This document shows positions 37,292-46,453 of a DNA stretch of 64,000 nucleotides, piece after piece (the stretch's first letter is position 1; every line of letters starts with the position of its first letter). Source of the DNA: Gemmatimonadota bacterium (lineage in GTDB: Bacteria; Gemmatimonadota; Gemmatimonadetes; Gemmatimonadales; Gemmatimonadaceae); assembly GCA_003134685.1 (NCBI GenBank), contig PLCA01000005.1, positions 62,001 to 126,000 on the forward strand, read 5' to 3'. The notes beneath the pieces were generated by a model. The model made no database searches and was not told where the DNA came from. It saw only the letters and a list, made by a program, of their open reading frames with translations. The translations under genes and the position numbers were made by a program.

Positions 37292-37654
37292 GTGAGCAGT
37301 ACAGTGCTGGTTTGCGACGACGCAGTGTTCATGCGGACGATGGTAAGTGACATTCTTTCCCAAGCCGGATTCACAGTTGTGGGAGAAGCCGAAAACGGGA
37401 AGCAGGCTGTTGAGAAATATCAGCAGCTGAAACCCGATCTGGTGACGATGGACATCATCATGCCGGAAATGGGCGGGATCGAGGCGGTGAAGCAGATTAC
37501 CCAGCTGGATCCTGCCGCGCGGATACTCATGTGCAGCGCCATGGGGCAGCAGGCCCTGGTGCAGGAAGCGCTTCAGGCCGGAGCGCGCGACTTCGTGGTC
37601 AAGCCGTTCCAGCCGAGCCGGGTTCTCGAAGCGGTGCAGCGGGTGCTCGCCTAG
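37292..37654 (+). CDS. cheY: CheY-like response regulator
   Basis: A 120-residue stand-alone receiver: D9/D10, phospho-acceptor D54 (MDIIMPE), S82 and K104 (VVKPF) are all present, so phosphorylation by CheA is expected. GTG 37292 is the start. Directly adjacent to cheA, with a cheC phosphatase gene behind it. Confidence 0.93.
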   Translation: MSSTVLVCDDAVFMRTMVSDILSQAGFTVVGEAENGKQAVEKYQQLKPDLVTMDIIMPEMGGIEAVKQITQLDPAARILMCSAMGQQALVQEALQAGARDFVVKPFQPSRVLEAVQRVLA

Positions 37655-39274
37655 GTGGATACCGGTCGCTACGCCAAGCTTTTTCTCTCGGAGAGCCGTG
37701 AAAACCTCTCCGAGATAAACAACGCGCTCCTCGAATTGGAGCGCGGCGGGAGCGACACGGCCATACCGCGCCTTTTTCGCGCGGTTCACACCATGAAGGG
37801 CATGGGAGCCGCGATGGGCTACACTTCGGTGGGAGAGCTGTCCCACGAGCTGGAGACGCTGCTCGACAAGCTCAGGAACGGCGCGCTCGTGGTAACGCGA
37901 CCGATCATCGACACGCTGTTCTCCGGCGTCGACGCGCTCGAGCAGGCGGTGGACCTCGCAACGGGTGCCGCTCCGCAGCAGCTCGACGTGAAGGACATCA
38001 TGACCCGCATCCGGACGGCCTCGAGCGAGGAGACGGCGCCGACGTTCACGTCGGAATTCGCCATTGTGCCGGTCGACAAGAAAGCACCGGCCCCCTCGGG
38101 ATCTTCGGCTCCTGCTTCCCAGGCACCGCAGAAAACGTCCCGGCACATCCGCATCGATGCAAAGCGGCTCGACACCTTGATGAACGTCGTCGGCGAGCTC
38201 GTGATCGCGCGCGACCGCATCCAGAAGATCGCCGAGCAGCTGGGCGACGAATCGCTGCTCGAAGCGACCCTGCGCGCGTCCCAGATCCTGGCCAACCTCC
38301 AGAACGAGATCATGACGAGCCGCATGGTTCCGGTCTGGCAGATATTCGAGCGCTTTCCGCGTATCGTACGCGACACCGCGCGCTCGCTCGGGAAAGAAGT
38401 GGATTTCAAGATCGAAGGCCGGGAGATCGAGCTCGATCGCTCGATGCTCGACGAGATGGGCGAGCCCGTTCTGCATCTGCTCCGGAACTCGCTCGATCAC
38501 GGCGTCGAGACGCCGGACGATCGCGAGAAAGCCGGAAAGCCGCGCGTTGCCACTCTGATCCTTACGGCGGAGCGTGACCGCGCGACGGTGCTCATACGCG
38601 TGACCGATGATGGCCGCGGAATCGACCAGTCGCGAGTGCTGCCGCGCGCCAAGAAGCTGGGTCTGGTAGAGCCGGGCACCACCAAGTTGTCCGAGCAGGA
38701 ACTGGTCTCGATCATATCACGGCCCGGTTTCTCCACGGCGGAGAAGGTGACCGAGATCTCGGGGCGCGGCGTCGGATTCGACATCGTCGCCACTCGGGTA
38801 CGCGCGCTCGGCGGCTCGCTCGAGGTGCATACCGACGCGGGGCTCGGCACCAGCGTGAGCATGCGTCTTCCTCTCACGCTCGCCATCTCGCGCGCCCTGC
38901 TGGCGAGAGTCGACAAGGAAGTTTACGCGATCCCTCTCACGCACGTACTCGAGACATTCAGCCTCTCGCAGCCGATGCTGCTCGAGTCGAAAGGCAGGCA
39001 GGTCGTGGCCATCCGCGACGATCTGTTCACGGCCATCTGGCTACGCGAGCGCGTGGGGCTGCCCGCGGCGGCCACCGCCGCCAGCGGTCAGGTCGTGCTG
39101 ATCGAGCTGGCTGAGCGTCGCGCGGCGCTCATCGTCGACGAGTTCATCGGCCAGCAGGAAATCGTCGTCAAGCAATTCGACGGCGTGAACGCCAGCAAGA
39201 CTCTTTTCAGCGGCGCGACCATCCTTGGCGATGGATCGCCCGCACTCATCGTAGACGCCTCCAGTCTCCTCTGA
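37655..39274 (+). CDS. cheA: CheA-like chemosensory histidine kinase lacking a P2 domain
   Basis: The 539 residues hold an Hpt domain with H45 (AVHTMKGMGAAMG), a Pro/Ser-rich linker (about 105-165), the dimerisation helix (RLDTLMNVVGELVIARDRI), an ATPase domain (N-box LRNSLDHGVE, G1 DDGRGID, GRGVGFDIV) and the CheW-like P5 domain. No P2-type CheY-binding domain is visible, the linker being too short. GTG 37655 is the start, immediately after the cheY TAG. The kinase is the core of the cluster. Confidence 0.94.
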   Translation: MDTGRYAKLFLSESRENLSEINNALLELERGGSDTAIPRLFRAVHTMKGMGAAMGYTSVGELSHELETLLDKLRNGALVVTRPIIDTLFSGVDALEQAVDLATGAAPQQLDVKDIMTRIRTASSEETAPTFTSEFAIVPVDKKAPAPSGSSAPASQAPQKTSRHIRIDAKRLDTLMNVVGELVIARDRIQKIAEQLGDESLLEATLRASQILANLQNEIMTSRMVPVWQIFERFPRIVRDTARSLGKEVDFKIEGREIELDRSMLDEMGEPVLHLLRNSLDHGVETPDDREKAGKPRVATLILTAERDRATVLIRVTDDGRGIDQSRVLPRAKKLGLVEPGTTKLSEQELVSIISRPGFSTAEKVTEISGRGVGFDIVATRVRALGGSLEVHTDAGLGTSVSMRLPLTLAISRALLARVDKEVYAIPLTHVLETFSLSQPMLLESKGRQVVAIRDDLFTAIWLRERVGLPAAATAASGQVVLIELAERRAALIVDEFIGQQEIVVKQFDGVNASKTLFSGATILGDGSPALIVDASSLL

Positions 39275-39275
39275 A

Positions 39276-39923
39276 ATGACCAATCCCCGCAATACACCAT
39301 CCGGCGATAGCGCTACCACGCTCCTTAGCAGTGCGCGTCTCGACGCGCTGCGCGAGGTTGCCAACATTGGCGCTGGCCACGCCGCGACCGCGCTCTCTAC
39401 GCTGACGGGTACGCGCATTATGATCAGCGTTCCGATGGTGAACATCGTGCCGCCCGGCGACTTTGTCCCGGAGATCGCTCCCGGCGTCCAGATCGTCGCG
39501 GTGCAGATGGTGATGAGCGGCGACATCGGCGGGCAGACGGTGTTTCTCCTGGCAACCCAGGCGGGCCTCAGACTCGCCGAGCGGATGCTGCGGCGAGCGC
39601 GCGGGACATCCCAGAGCCTTGGCAAGCTCGAGCAGTCGGCGCTGAAGGAAGCGGGCAACATTCTCGCCGGCGCGTATCTCACCGCGCTCAGTGAGTTCCT
39701 CCGCATGCGTCTCATGCTCTCTCCGCCCACGCTCACGACCGGGAAGACCGAGGAGGCACTGAAGACGCTGGGCGACCACGCGCCACAGGCTGAGTCTCCG
39801 ATCCTTTGCGTGGAGACGGAGTTCTTCCTCGAGGAGCCGGTCGAGAGCTTGCACGGATTCTTCCTGCTCGTCCCCGACCAGAAGGCATTCGACGCCATCT
39901 TCCGCGCCGTGCGCGTAGAGTAG
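39276..39923 (+). CDS. cheC: CheC-like CheY-P phosphatase
   Basis: The 215-residue protein carries two CheC active-site helices with the E-x(2)-N pattern: REVANIGAGHAATALS and KEAGNILAGAYLTALSEF. Such proteins remove phosphate from CheY, in Bacillus with help from CheD, which is not in the window. It begins one base after cheA. Confidence 0.92.
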   Translation: MTNPRNTPSGDSATTLLSSARLDALREVANIGAGHAATALSTLTGTRIMISVPMVNIVPPGDFVPEIAPGVQIVAVQMVMSGDIGGQTVFLLATQAGLRLAERMLRRARGTSQSLGKLEQSALKEAGNILAGAYLTALSEFLRMRLMLSPPTLTTGKTEEALKTLGDHAPQAESPILCVETEFFLEEPVESLHGFFLLVPDQKAFDAIFRAVRVE

Positions 39924-39927
39924 CCCC

Positions 39928-42369
39928 ATGAGCGCAGCGGCAACTGCCCGCCCATCGGCAGCCGCTCAAGGCGGTGAGATCGACATCCTGCGATCGTTCG
40001 CTCGCCGAATCGATCCTTCGGACGCGGGCGCGTACAACAACCTCGGCGTCCTCTACTTCCGAAAGGGGCTGACGGACGAGGCGATCGTCGCGTTCTCCCG
40101 CGCCCTCGCGCTCGACGAGCGAATGGGCGTAGCGAGACGAAATCTTGAGATTGCGTATGGGGATAGTGGCATCGTCGAGCGGCGCCTGCAGGAGCTCGAC
40201 GAGCGGCTGCGCGCCAATCCGGAGGACCTCGAGGCGCTGGTTCAGAGCGGGATCGCGGAGAAGACGGCCGGCCGGATGGAGCGCGCGCATACTCTCTTTC
40301 AGCGCGCGATCGAGCTCGATCCCGATAGCTCCGTTCTCCATTTCCTGCTCGCCGAGACTCTCTACAACCGCGGCCTCCACGAAGACGCGATGCGCTCGGT
40401 CAAGCGGTCGATCGAGCTGAACCCGGAGAATCCCGACGCCCTTTATCTGATCGGCTTCATACTCGGCGATCTGGGTCGCGGTGAAGAGGCGGCAGAGGCG
40501 AATCGACGCGCGGTGATGCTGAATCCGACGCTGGTGCGGGCGCAGGCGAATCTCTCGCTCGAGACGTATCGCCATGACGTCACCCCTAGCCACCAGCAGA
40601 AAACTCCGGCCGGCGCGCACATCACGCTCGGCCGCGCGCTGAGGCAGAAGGGCTACTTCCAGGAAGCGCTTCGCGAGTACGAGAGGGCAATCGAGGGCGG
40701 AGAAGCAAACGCGGAAGTGCTGCAGGCTATGCTGGAGCTGTACCTGTTGCAGCGCGACACCGGCGCCGCGATCGCCACCGCCGAGCGATTCGCGCGCGAG
40801 TTCTCACCGACGGCAAAGACCTGGAACGGTCGTGGCGTCGCGCTGCAGCTGGAAGGACGCCACGCCGAGGCGGAGCAGAGCTACATAAAGGCGCTGGAGA
40901 TCGACCCGAGCTACCCGTTCTCGCACAACAACCTGGGCGTCCTCTTCTGGCACAAGAGCGACACCAAGTCCGCGATCAATTCGTTCAGGCGCGCGCTGCA
41001 GGCACCCGCCCCTCCGGTCGAAGCCCGACTGAACCTCGCCCTCGGGTTGTTCAGGAGAAAGCACACGGAGCTGGCGCTCGAGGCCTACCGGCAGGTGTTG
41101 AGCGCCGCGCCCGAGCACCCCGTCGCGTGGAACGGCATCGGTCTCATTCTCGTCGAGCTCGAGAAGTACGCCGATGCGCGGAACGCGTTTGCGCGGGCGA
41201 TCCAGGCGAACCCCGATTTCGCCGAAGCGCACTACAACATGAGCTTCACGCTCTCCAACCTCGGCGATTTCGCCGCGGCGCTCCGCGAGACGAAGCGAGC
41301 ACTGGCGCTCGATCCGATGTACACCCCACAGAAGCTCGAGCTGGCGATCGAGCTCCCGCACGAGGAGATCAGGCTCACCGTCGCTCCGCCGATCACCGAA
41401 TCGGATACGACGGTCGACCACGTGGAGGATTTCCACTTCGACCCGGCCATCATCGAGGAGCTGTTCGCCGAGAAGCCGTTGCGAACGACACCAGCGTCGC
41501 AGGATGCGATGGCGGGGTTCTCACTCGCTCGCGATCTGATCACGAAGGGTCTCTACGATCGCGCTCAGGCGGAGATCGCGCGCGTTCTCTCGCGCGGTGG
41601 CGACAAGGTTCTCGGTCTGGTGCTGGCCGGCGACGGATTCGCGGCTCAGGGACTTCATGGCGAGGCGCTCGAGAGATACCGGCGCGCGCTGGATATGGAG
41701 GAGACGAACACCTACGCGCGGCAAGGCACCGCGCGCTCGCTGCTTGCCCTCGGGCGCGCGGAGCAGGCGCGACCCTACGCCGAGGCTCTGGTCGAGGCTG
41801 GAAGCACCGATGTGAATCTGCTCCTCCTGGCCGCGGAAGCGCGCGTGGCCTCGCTCGACAATCCAGGCGCTCGCGAAATCCTCGTTACGCTCAAGAAGAG
41901 CGAAGCCCGCAACGCCAACGTGTTGAAGCGAGTCGGCGACCTTTACGCGGCGCTCGGTGATTCCATCGAGGCGATTGCGGCGTACCGCTCGAGCCTTGGC
42001 ATCGACGAGCGACAGGCGGAGACGAGGATCTCCCTCGGGCGGCTCCTCGCGAAAGCCGGCGACGACACGGGGGCGATCAGAGAGCTGGAAACGGTTCTCG
42101 TAGCCGCGCCGAATCATGATGCGGCAGTAGTGGAGCTGGTGGGGCCATATCGGCGCACCGGCCGGTCCCGAAGCGCGCTGCCACGGATCGTGGCGCTCAT
42201 CCGCCGCGATGTCTATCACTTCGCCGCGCTGATCGCGCTCGGCGAGATCCTGATAGACCTTGCTCGCGAAGGCGACGCCGTCCACGCGTTCGAGCGCGTG
42301 CTGAGATTCGATCCCAATCATGCCGAAGCGCTGCGCTACCGCCGGCTGCTGCTGCGAGGACGCGTCTAA
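39928..42369 (+). CDS. Large TPR-repeat protein
   Basis: The 813-residue protein has many tetratricopeptide repeats, clear from about residue 30 to 490 and again from about 540 to 800 (repeats of the form AYNNLGVLYFRKG, GRALRQKGYFQEALREYE and SHNNLGVLFWHKSD). A repeat-free stretch of about 50 residues lies in between. No signal peptide or membrane segment is visible, so it is a cytosolic protein-interaction scaffold. It begins four bases after cheC and shares a base with the DUF4388 gene. Its position inside a chemosensory cluster suggests an adaptor role, but partners are unknown. Confidence 0.9.
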   Translation: MSAAATARPSAAAQGGEIDILRSFARRIDPSDAGAYNNLGVLYFRKGLTDEAIVAFSRALALDERMGVARRNLEIAYGDSGIVERRLQELDERLRANPEDLEALVQSGIAEKTAGRMERAHTLFQRAIELDPDSSVLHFLLAETLYNRGLHEDAMRSVKRSIELNPENPDALYLIGFILGDLGRGEEAAEANRRAVMLNPTLVRAQANLSLETYRHDVTPSHQQKTPAGAHITLGRALRQKGYFQEALREYERAIEGGEANAEVLQAMLELYLLQRDTGAAIATAERFAREFSPTAKTWNGRGVALQLEGRHAEAEQSYIKALEIDPSYPFSHNNLGVLFWHKSDTKSAINSFRRALQAPAPPVEARLNLALGLFRRKHTELALEAYRQVLSAAPEHPVAWNGIGLILVELEKYADARNAFARAIQANPDFAEAHYNMSFTLSNLGDFAAALRETKRALALDPMYTPQKLELAIELPHEEIRLTVAPPITESDTTVDHVEDFHFDPAIIEELFAEKPLRTTPASQDAMAGFSLARDLITKGLYDRAQAEIARVLSRGGDKVLGLVLAGDGFAAQGLHGEALERYRRALDMEETNTYARQGTARSLLALGRAEQARPYAEALVEAGSTDVNLLLLAAEARVASLDNPGAREILVTLKKSEARNANVLKRVGDLYAALGDSIEAIAAYRSSLGIDERQAETRISLGRLLAKAGDDTGAIRELETVLVAAPNHDAAVVELVGPYRRTGRSRSALPRIVALIRRDVYHFAALIALGEILIDLAREGDAVHAFERVLRFDPNHAEALRYRRLLLRGRV

Positions 42370-43097
42370 TGGCGATAGAAGGACCACTACGCGAGCTAGG
42401 CATTCACGACGTCTTCCAGCTGCTCGACCTGAGCCGGAAGACGGGAACGCTGCGCGTGTATTCTCCCGAGAAGAACAACGAAGGGAGCGTCTATTTCGAC
42501 GCGGGGACGATCGTCGCCGCGACGATGAAGAGCAACCCTCACCTTCTCGGCACCATTCTGGAACGATCCGGGAAAGCCACACCGGCGGACCTCGCCCGCG
42601 CCACCGCGATGCAGCGCGCCGGCGACAAGCGCCGGGTGGGGGAAATTCTCGTTGCCCACGGCATCGTGACGCCGCGCGACATCGATCGCTTCATGCGCCA
42701 GCAGATCGAGACCGTCGTCTTCGACCTGATGTCCTGGTCCGAAGGTTTCTTCTCGTTCACGGAAGAGCCGCCGCGTCCCATTCGCAAAGACATCGCGGTG
42801 CGCGTGAGCACCGAATCGCTGCTGATGGAAGGAGCGCGGCGCATCGACGAGTGGTCGCTGATGGCCGACAAGATTCCGGACGCACGCGTGGTCCCGCTGC
42901 TCGCAGGCCTCGACGACGGCCCGGAATCGTTCATCGATCTCCTGCCTCGTGAATGGGAGGTGCTCTCGATCATCGACGGCGAAAGAAATCTCCACGAAAT
43001 CGCGAAGCGTCTCGTGCTTCCCGAGTTCGAGGTGGCAAAGATCATCTACGGAATGCTGAGCACGGGCCTTATCGACATCTCGCTGCAGGGGACATGA
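42369..43097 (+). CDS. DUF4388 (PATAN) domain protein
   Basis: The 242-residue protein begins with a DUF4388/PATAN domain (GPLRELGIHDVFQLLDLSRKTG, then GSVYFDAGTIVAA). A middle part follows with the pattern VGEILVAHGIVTPRDIDRFMRQQ, resembling GspE/MshE N-terminal modules. A C-terminal helical part carries LLMEGARRIDEWSLM. DUF4388 proteins are associated with two-component and gliding-type signalling. The last 100 residues are paralogous to the protein at 45147. It is coupled to the next gene by a one-base overlap (ATG in TGATG). Confidence 0.88.
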   Translation: MAIEGPLRELGIHDVFQLLDLSRKTGTLRVYSPEKNNEGSVYFDAGTIVAATMKSNPHLLGTILERSGKATPADLARATAMQRAGDKRRVGEILVAHGIVTPRDIDRFMRQQIETVVFDLMSWSEGFFSFTEEPPRPIRKDIAVRVSTESLLMEGARRIDEWSLMADKIPDARVVPLLAGLDDGPESFIDLLPREWEVLSIIDGERNLHEIAKRLVLPEFEVAKIIYGMLSTGLIDISLQGT

Positions 43098-43477
43098 TGC
43101 CAATGTCTGAGTCGGCGCGGACGTTGTTCGCAACCGCAATTGGCGAGGCTGAGCAGACGGCGCTGCTGCTCGACTCCGCCGGCAAGCCCCTGGCCGGGAG
43201 TTACCTGGACCAGCGCGGGCGGGACATCTCCGCCGAGGTCGGCGCGGCGTTGAGCGGCGTCAGCACGGAAGTGACCAGGTCCATGCGGCTTCTCTTTATC
43301 GGCGACTGGACGGCGGTGGTGGTGGAGACCGATGCGGCAACCGTTGCGCTTGCTCCTGCCTCGCAAGAGGCAGTCGTTCTGCTCGCTTCGTCGCTGACGG
43401 TTCCCCTCGGACTGGTCCGTCGCGTTCTCACGCGGTCGGTCGTGCTCGCGATCAACTGGATGCGGGGGCGCGCATGA
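43097..43477 (+). CDS. Roadblock/LC7-like protein 1
   Basis: ATG 43097 is one base into the preceding stop and gives 126 residues. The pattern TALLLDSAGKPLAGSYL, RSMRLLFIGDWTAVVVETDA and LTVPLGLVRRVLTR suits a Roadblock/LC7 fold, though it is divergent. Such domains act as partners or GAPs of small GTPases. The frame starting at 42953 is a false extension into the DUF4388 gene. It overlaps the next gene by four bases. Confidence 0.72.
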   Translation: MPMSESARTLFATAIGEAEQTALLLDSAGKPLAGSYLDQRGRDISAEVGAALSGVSTEVTRSMRLLFIGDWTAVVVETDAATVALAPASQEAVVLLASSLTVPLGLVRRVLTRSVVLAINWMRGRA

Positions 43478-43836
43478 AAGCACTTGCTCAGGTGGTGGCC
43501 ACACTCTCGCATGTGCCGGGCGTTGTCGCGGCCATGGTGGTCGGCGCAACCGACGGGCTCATCGTCGAGACGAGCCCAATCATTGGCGGCGCCGGGGGTG
43601 TTACCGATCCGCGGAAGCATACCGCGGCCCTCGCCGCCTATCTTTATTCGAAGGTCACTCGCGCGTCTGACGCGGCCAGGCTTGGCACGCCAGCGTTCAT
43701 GCGCCTCGAGGCCGAGCGGGGTCACATCTTCGTCGTGGGCGCCCGCGATGTCGTGCTCGTCACGATCGTCACGACCGACGCCAACCTGGGACGAGTGAGA
43801 CTCGAGATGATGAACGCAGCCCGAGAGAATTCATGA
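43474..43836 (+). CDS. Roadblock/LC7-like protein 2
   Basis: A 120-residue Roadblock domain protein: PGVVAAMVVGATDGLIVET at the first strand pair, a helix (HTAALAAYLYSKVTRASDAAR) and MRLEAERGHIFVVGARDVVLVTIV. It follows the first Roadblock gene with a four-base overlap and overlaps the third by four bases, so the three are tightly coupled. Confidence 0.78.
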   Translation: MKALAQVVATLSHVPGVVAAMVVGATDGLIVETSPIIGGAGGVTDPRKHTAALAAYLYSKVTRASDAARLGTPAFMRLEAERGHIFVVGARDVVLVTIVTTDANLGRVRLEMMNAARENS

Positions 43837-44315
43837 GCGATCCGACAGTGGCCGAGGGCTGGGTCGCGGCGCCACTCACGCGGCTCAAAGACGACGCACG
43901 TCTCATCTCGGGGGTTCTCCTCTACCCGAGTGGCCGCGCCGTCGGACAGTTCGGCTTCTCAAACGCCGCCGATGTGATGTCCATCTGCGCCCTCACGTCC
44001 GCCATCAACGCTTCGGCGCGGGAGCTGGGGCGCCAGCTCGATGGCAAGCCTTTCTACGAGATGCACCATGCTGGAGCGGAAAGGCAGGTATTCATGGCCC
44101 GCGCTTCAGCCGGCGCGCAGGAATTCCTGTTCGTGGGCGTGTTCGACCGCGAGAGCTCGTTCGGCGTGGTGGAGATTTACTTCGCGGAGTTTCAGAAGGC
44201 GCTCGAGAGGCTGCATCCCGAGAAGCAGGCCACTGGCGTCGGGCCGTCCGGTGATTTCGAGGGCGAGCTCAATCGCAGCCTCGATGCGCTCTTCGGCCCG
44301 ATAGGAAAGCGCTAG
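43833..44315 (+). CDS. mglB: MglB-like Roadblock protein
   Basis: The 160-residue protein has a Roadblock domain ([55 protein letters not shown]), closest of the three to MglB by layout, followed by a variable C-terminal tail. MglB is the GAP that turns MglA off at one pole. It lies two bases before mglA, an arrangement that supports this identity. Symbol is by position and pattern only. Confidence 0.72.
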   Translation: MSDPTVAEGWVAAPLTRLKDDARLISGVLLYPSGRAVGQFGFSNAADVMSICALTSAINASARELGRQLDGKPFYEMHHAGAERQVFMARASAGAQEFLFVGVFDRESSFGVVEIYFAEFQKALERLHPEKQATGVGPSGDFEGELNRSLDALFGPIGKR

Positions 44316-44316
44316 C

Positions 44317-44922
44317 GTGTCAGTCGTCAACTACGGCACGCGCGAGATCACGTGCAAGATCGTCTACTACGGGCCGGGTAGATCGGGAAAGACGACCAAC
44401 CTCCAGCACATCTACTCGCAGCTGCCGGAGGAGAGGAAGGGCAAGATGGTCTCTCTCGCCACCGAGACCGATCGGACCCTGTTCTTCGATTTTCTTCCGC
44501 TCGATCTCGGCACCATATCGGGGTTTGCGACCCGGTTTCAACTCTATACAGTTCCCGGCCAGGTGTACTACGCCGCCACGCGCAAGCTGGTGCTGCAAGG
44601 CGTCGACGGAGTGGTGTTCGTTGCCGATAGCCAGTCTCGCCAGCTCGCCGAGAACATCGAGAGCCTGCAGGACCTGCACGCTAATCTGGCCGACGAGGGC
44701 CTCGATCCGCGCACGCTCCCACTCGTAATGCAGTACAACAAGCGCGATTTGCCGGCCGGCGAGATCAGCTCGATCAAGGACCTGGACGAGACGCTCAACT
44801 TTCGCGACGTGCCCAATTTCTCGGCGACCGCCATCACCGGCGGCGGCGTATTCGAGACGCTCCGCAGTGTCGCGTCCCTGGTGCTGTCACGCCTGAGCGC
44901 TCCCGCCATCAAGGACTCCTGA
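44317..44922 (+). CDS. mglA: MglA-like small GTPase
   Basis: The 201-residue GTPase has the P-loop GPGRSGKTT (residues 19-27, K25), [19 protein letters not shown] (switch region), [10 protein letters not shown], where MglA-type proteins have Thr-Val-Pro-Gly-Gln in place of the usual DxxG, and NKRDLP for guanine. MglA drives polarity and motility reversal in Myxococcus together with MglB and a chemosensory (Frz) system. GTG 44317 is the start. A polarity or motility role here is inferred from the neighbours. Confidence 0.92.
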   Translation: MSVVNYGTREITCKIVYYGPGRSGKTTNLQHIYSQLPEERKGKMVSLATETDRTLFFDFLPLDLGTISGFATRFQLYTVPGQVYYAATRKLVLQGVDGVVFVADSQSRQLAENIESLQDLHANLADEGLDPRTLPLVMQYNKRDLPAGEISSIKDLDETLNFRDVPNFSATAITGGGVFETLRSVASLVLSRLSAPAIKDS

Positions 44923-44925
44923 TTC

Positions 44926-45147
44926 GTGGCGAAAGACTCGAAGAAGGGGGAATCGGAGGAGGAGAGCGGCGAGTTCGCCGACTTCATGGCTGACATCAGC
45001 CAGGAGATCGCGCAGCGCGTGGAGTCGCTCGACACCAAGCCGCAGGCACCCCCACCGGAAAAGAAGAAGACTCCCATCGCGCCTGAAGCGGGCCTCATCG
45101 TGGAGTGGCCCAACATCGCCGACCGGATGATCGAGGAGATGCGCTAA
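44926..45147 (+). CDS. Small charged protein of unknown function
   Basis: The 73-residue product starts at GTG 44926 and shares its last base with the next ATG. It is highly charged at the N-terminus (KDSKKGESEEESGEF), then amphipathic (ADFMADISQEIAQRV), with a Pro-rich linker and a C-terminal EWPNIADRMIEEMR helix. It has no membrane segment. Its placement between mglA and a DUF4388-TPR gene suggests an adaptor peptide in this system. I do not recognise a family. Confidence 0.6.
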   Translation: MAKDSKKGESEEESGEFADFMADISQEIAQRVESLDTKPQAPPPEKKKTPIAPEAGLIVEWPNIADRMIEEMR

Positions 45148-46439
45148 TGGCCATCAAGGGTAGCCTCAAGGAGGCGAGCCTCCCCGACGTTCTCCAGCTG
45201 CTCTCGATGGGAAAGAAGACGGGCTGCCTCGGACTCTCCTTCCACGACAGCTTCGGCTCGATCTACTTCGACAGCGGGCGCATCTGCCACGCCGCGATCG
45301 TGAACCGGCCGCTCGATACGGAGAACTCCGTCTACACGCTGTTCACGTGGACGAGCGGCACTTTCAATTTCGAGCCGGGAGTGGAGCCGGAAGATGGCGC
45401 CGAGCGCGTCTCCGTCGATCCGCAGTCGCTGCTGCTGGAAGGCGCGCGGAGGGTCGACGAGTGGTCGCTCATTGAAAAGAAGATCCCGAGCTTCGATGTC
45501 GTGTTCAGTCTCGACCGTCCGCGCCTGATGATGAACCGCGACCCGCTCTCCCCCGAGCAGGAGGCGTTGCTTCCGATCATCGACGGACACCGCGACATAA
45601 ATGGATTGATTCGCGACTCGGGTCTCGGCGAGTTCGAGGTAGGGAAGGCGCTTTACGGATTGATCAACGCATCCTTTCTGTTGCCGGTCGGACGCAAGCG
45701 GACCACGCCGACGCTCCCCCGGAACGCGAGTCCTCTGGAGCGGCGTGAGCTCGCCAGCGCACTGTACAGAGCGGGGATGCACGACGAGGCGCTGCGCGAA
45801 TTCCGCGCGCTCGTCGAGGAAGCCGCAGACCCCGTGGCATCGTTTCACGTCGGTCTGATCGCGCTCCGGCAGAAGGAATGGGCCGGAGCCGTGAATGCTT
45901 TCATGACCGCGGCGCCCAACGCGCCGAGCAAAATATCGCTCCTCCATAATCTCGCGCTCGCCTACGAAAACCTTGGGCAGCTCGAAAAAGCCAGGCTCGT
46001 GATCGACCGCGCGCTTGGTGCCGGAGGAAGCGGGGATCCGCTCATCCAGCTGCAGGCGGCAATCGTCTCAATGCGTCTCGGCGATCTCCAGTCGGCGAAG
46101 GTCCGGCTGAGCGAGTCGCGCGGCCTCTGGACGACGAATCCGCCCCCCGCGGTCTGGTTCCACTACGCGGCGAAGGTGGCTGCAATGACGGATGACCCCG
46201 ACCGCGAGATGCTGCTGCTCGCTGCCGCTATCGAGACGCATCCAGAGTCCGCGGTGTTGCTCAACAATCTCGCCGCCGCTCATCTCAAGCGCGAGGAATA
46301 CGAGAGCGCGAAGGATGCGGCCGAAAAAGGTGTCGCGCTCGCGCCGGAGCTTCCCCAGCTCCGTCGCAATCTCTCCGCGGCGCTCGAAGGGCTTTCACGC
46401 GCGGAGCGGAAGGCGACGCAAGCATCGAGTCGCTCCTGA
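45147..46439 (+). CDS. DUF4388 domain plus TPR protein
   Basis: ATG 45147 overlaps the previous TAA and gives 430 residues. It has an N-terminal DUF4388 domain (KGSLKEASLPDVLQLLSMGKKTG, FDSGRICHAAI), then the part LLLEGARRVDEWSLI and PIIDGHRDINGLI shared with the protein at 42369, then TPR-like repeats (about 200-420). The longer frame from 45105 is part of the small upstream gene. No signal or membrane segment. Role within the cluster is unknown. Confidence 0.87.
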   Translation: MAIKGSLKEASLPDVLQLLSMGKKTGCLGLSFHDSFGSIYFDSGRICHAAIVNRPLDTENSVYTLFTWTSGTFNFEPGVEPEDGAERVSVDPQSLLLEGARRVDEWSLIEKKIPSFDVVFSLDRPRLMMNRDPLSPEQEALLPIIDGHRDINGLIRDSGLGEFEVGKALYGLINASFLLPVGRKRTTPTLPRNASPLERRELASALYRAGMHDEALREFRALVEEAADPVASFHVGLIALRQKEWAGAVNAFMTAAPNAPSKISLLHNLALAYENLGQLEKARLVIDRALGAGGSGDPLIQLQAAIVSMRLGDLQSAKVRLSESRGLWTTNPPPAVWFHYAAKVAAMTDDPDREMLLLAAAIETHPESAVLLNNLAAAHLKREEYESAKDAAEKGVALAPELPQLRRNLSAALEGLSRAERKATQASSRS

Positions 46440-46453
46440 CGGTCCGCGCGGAG

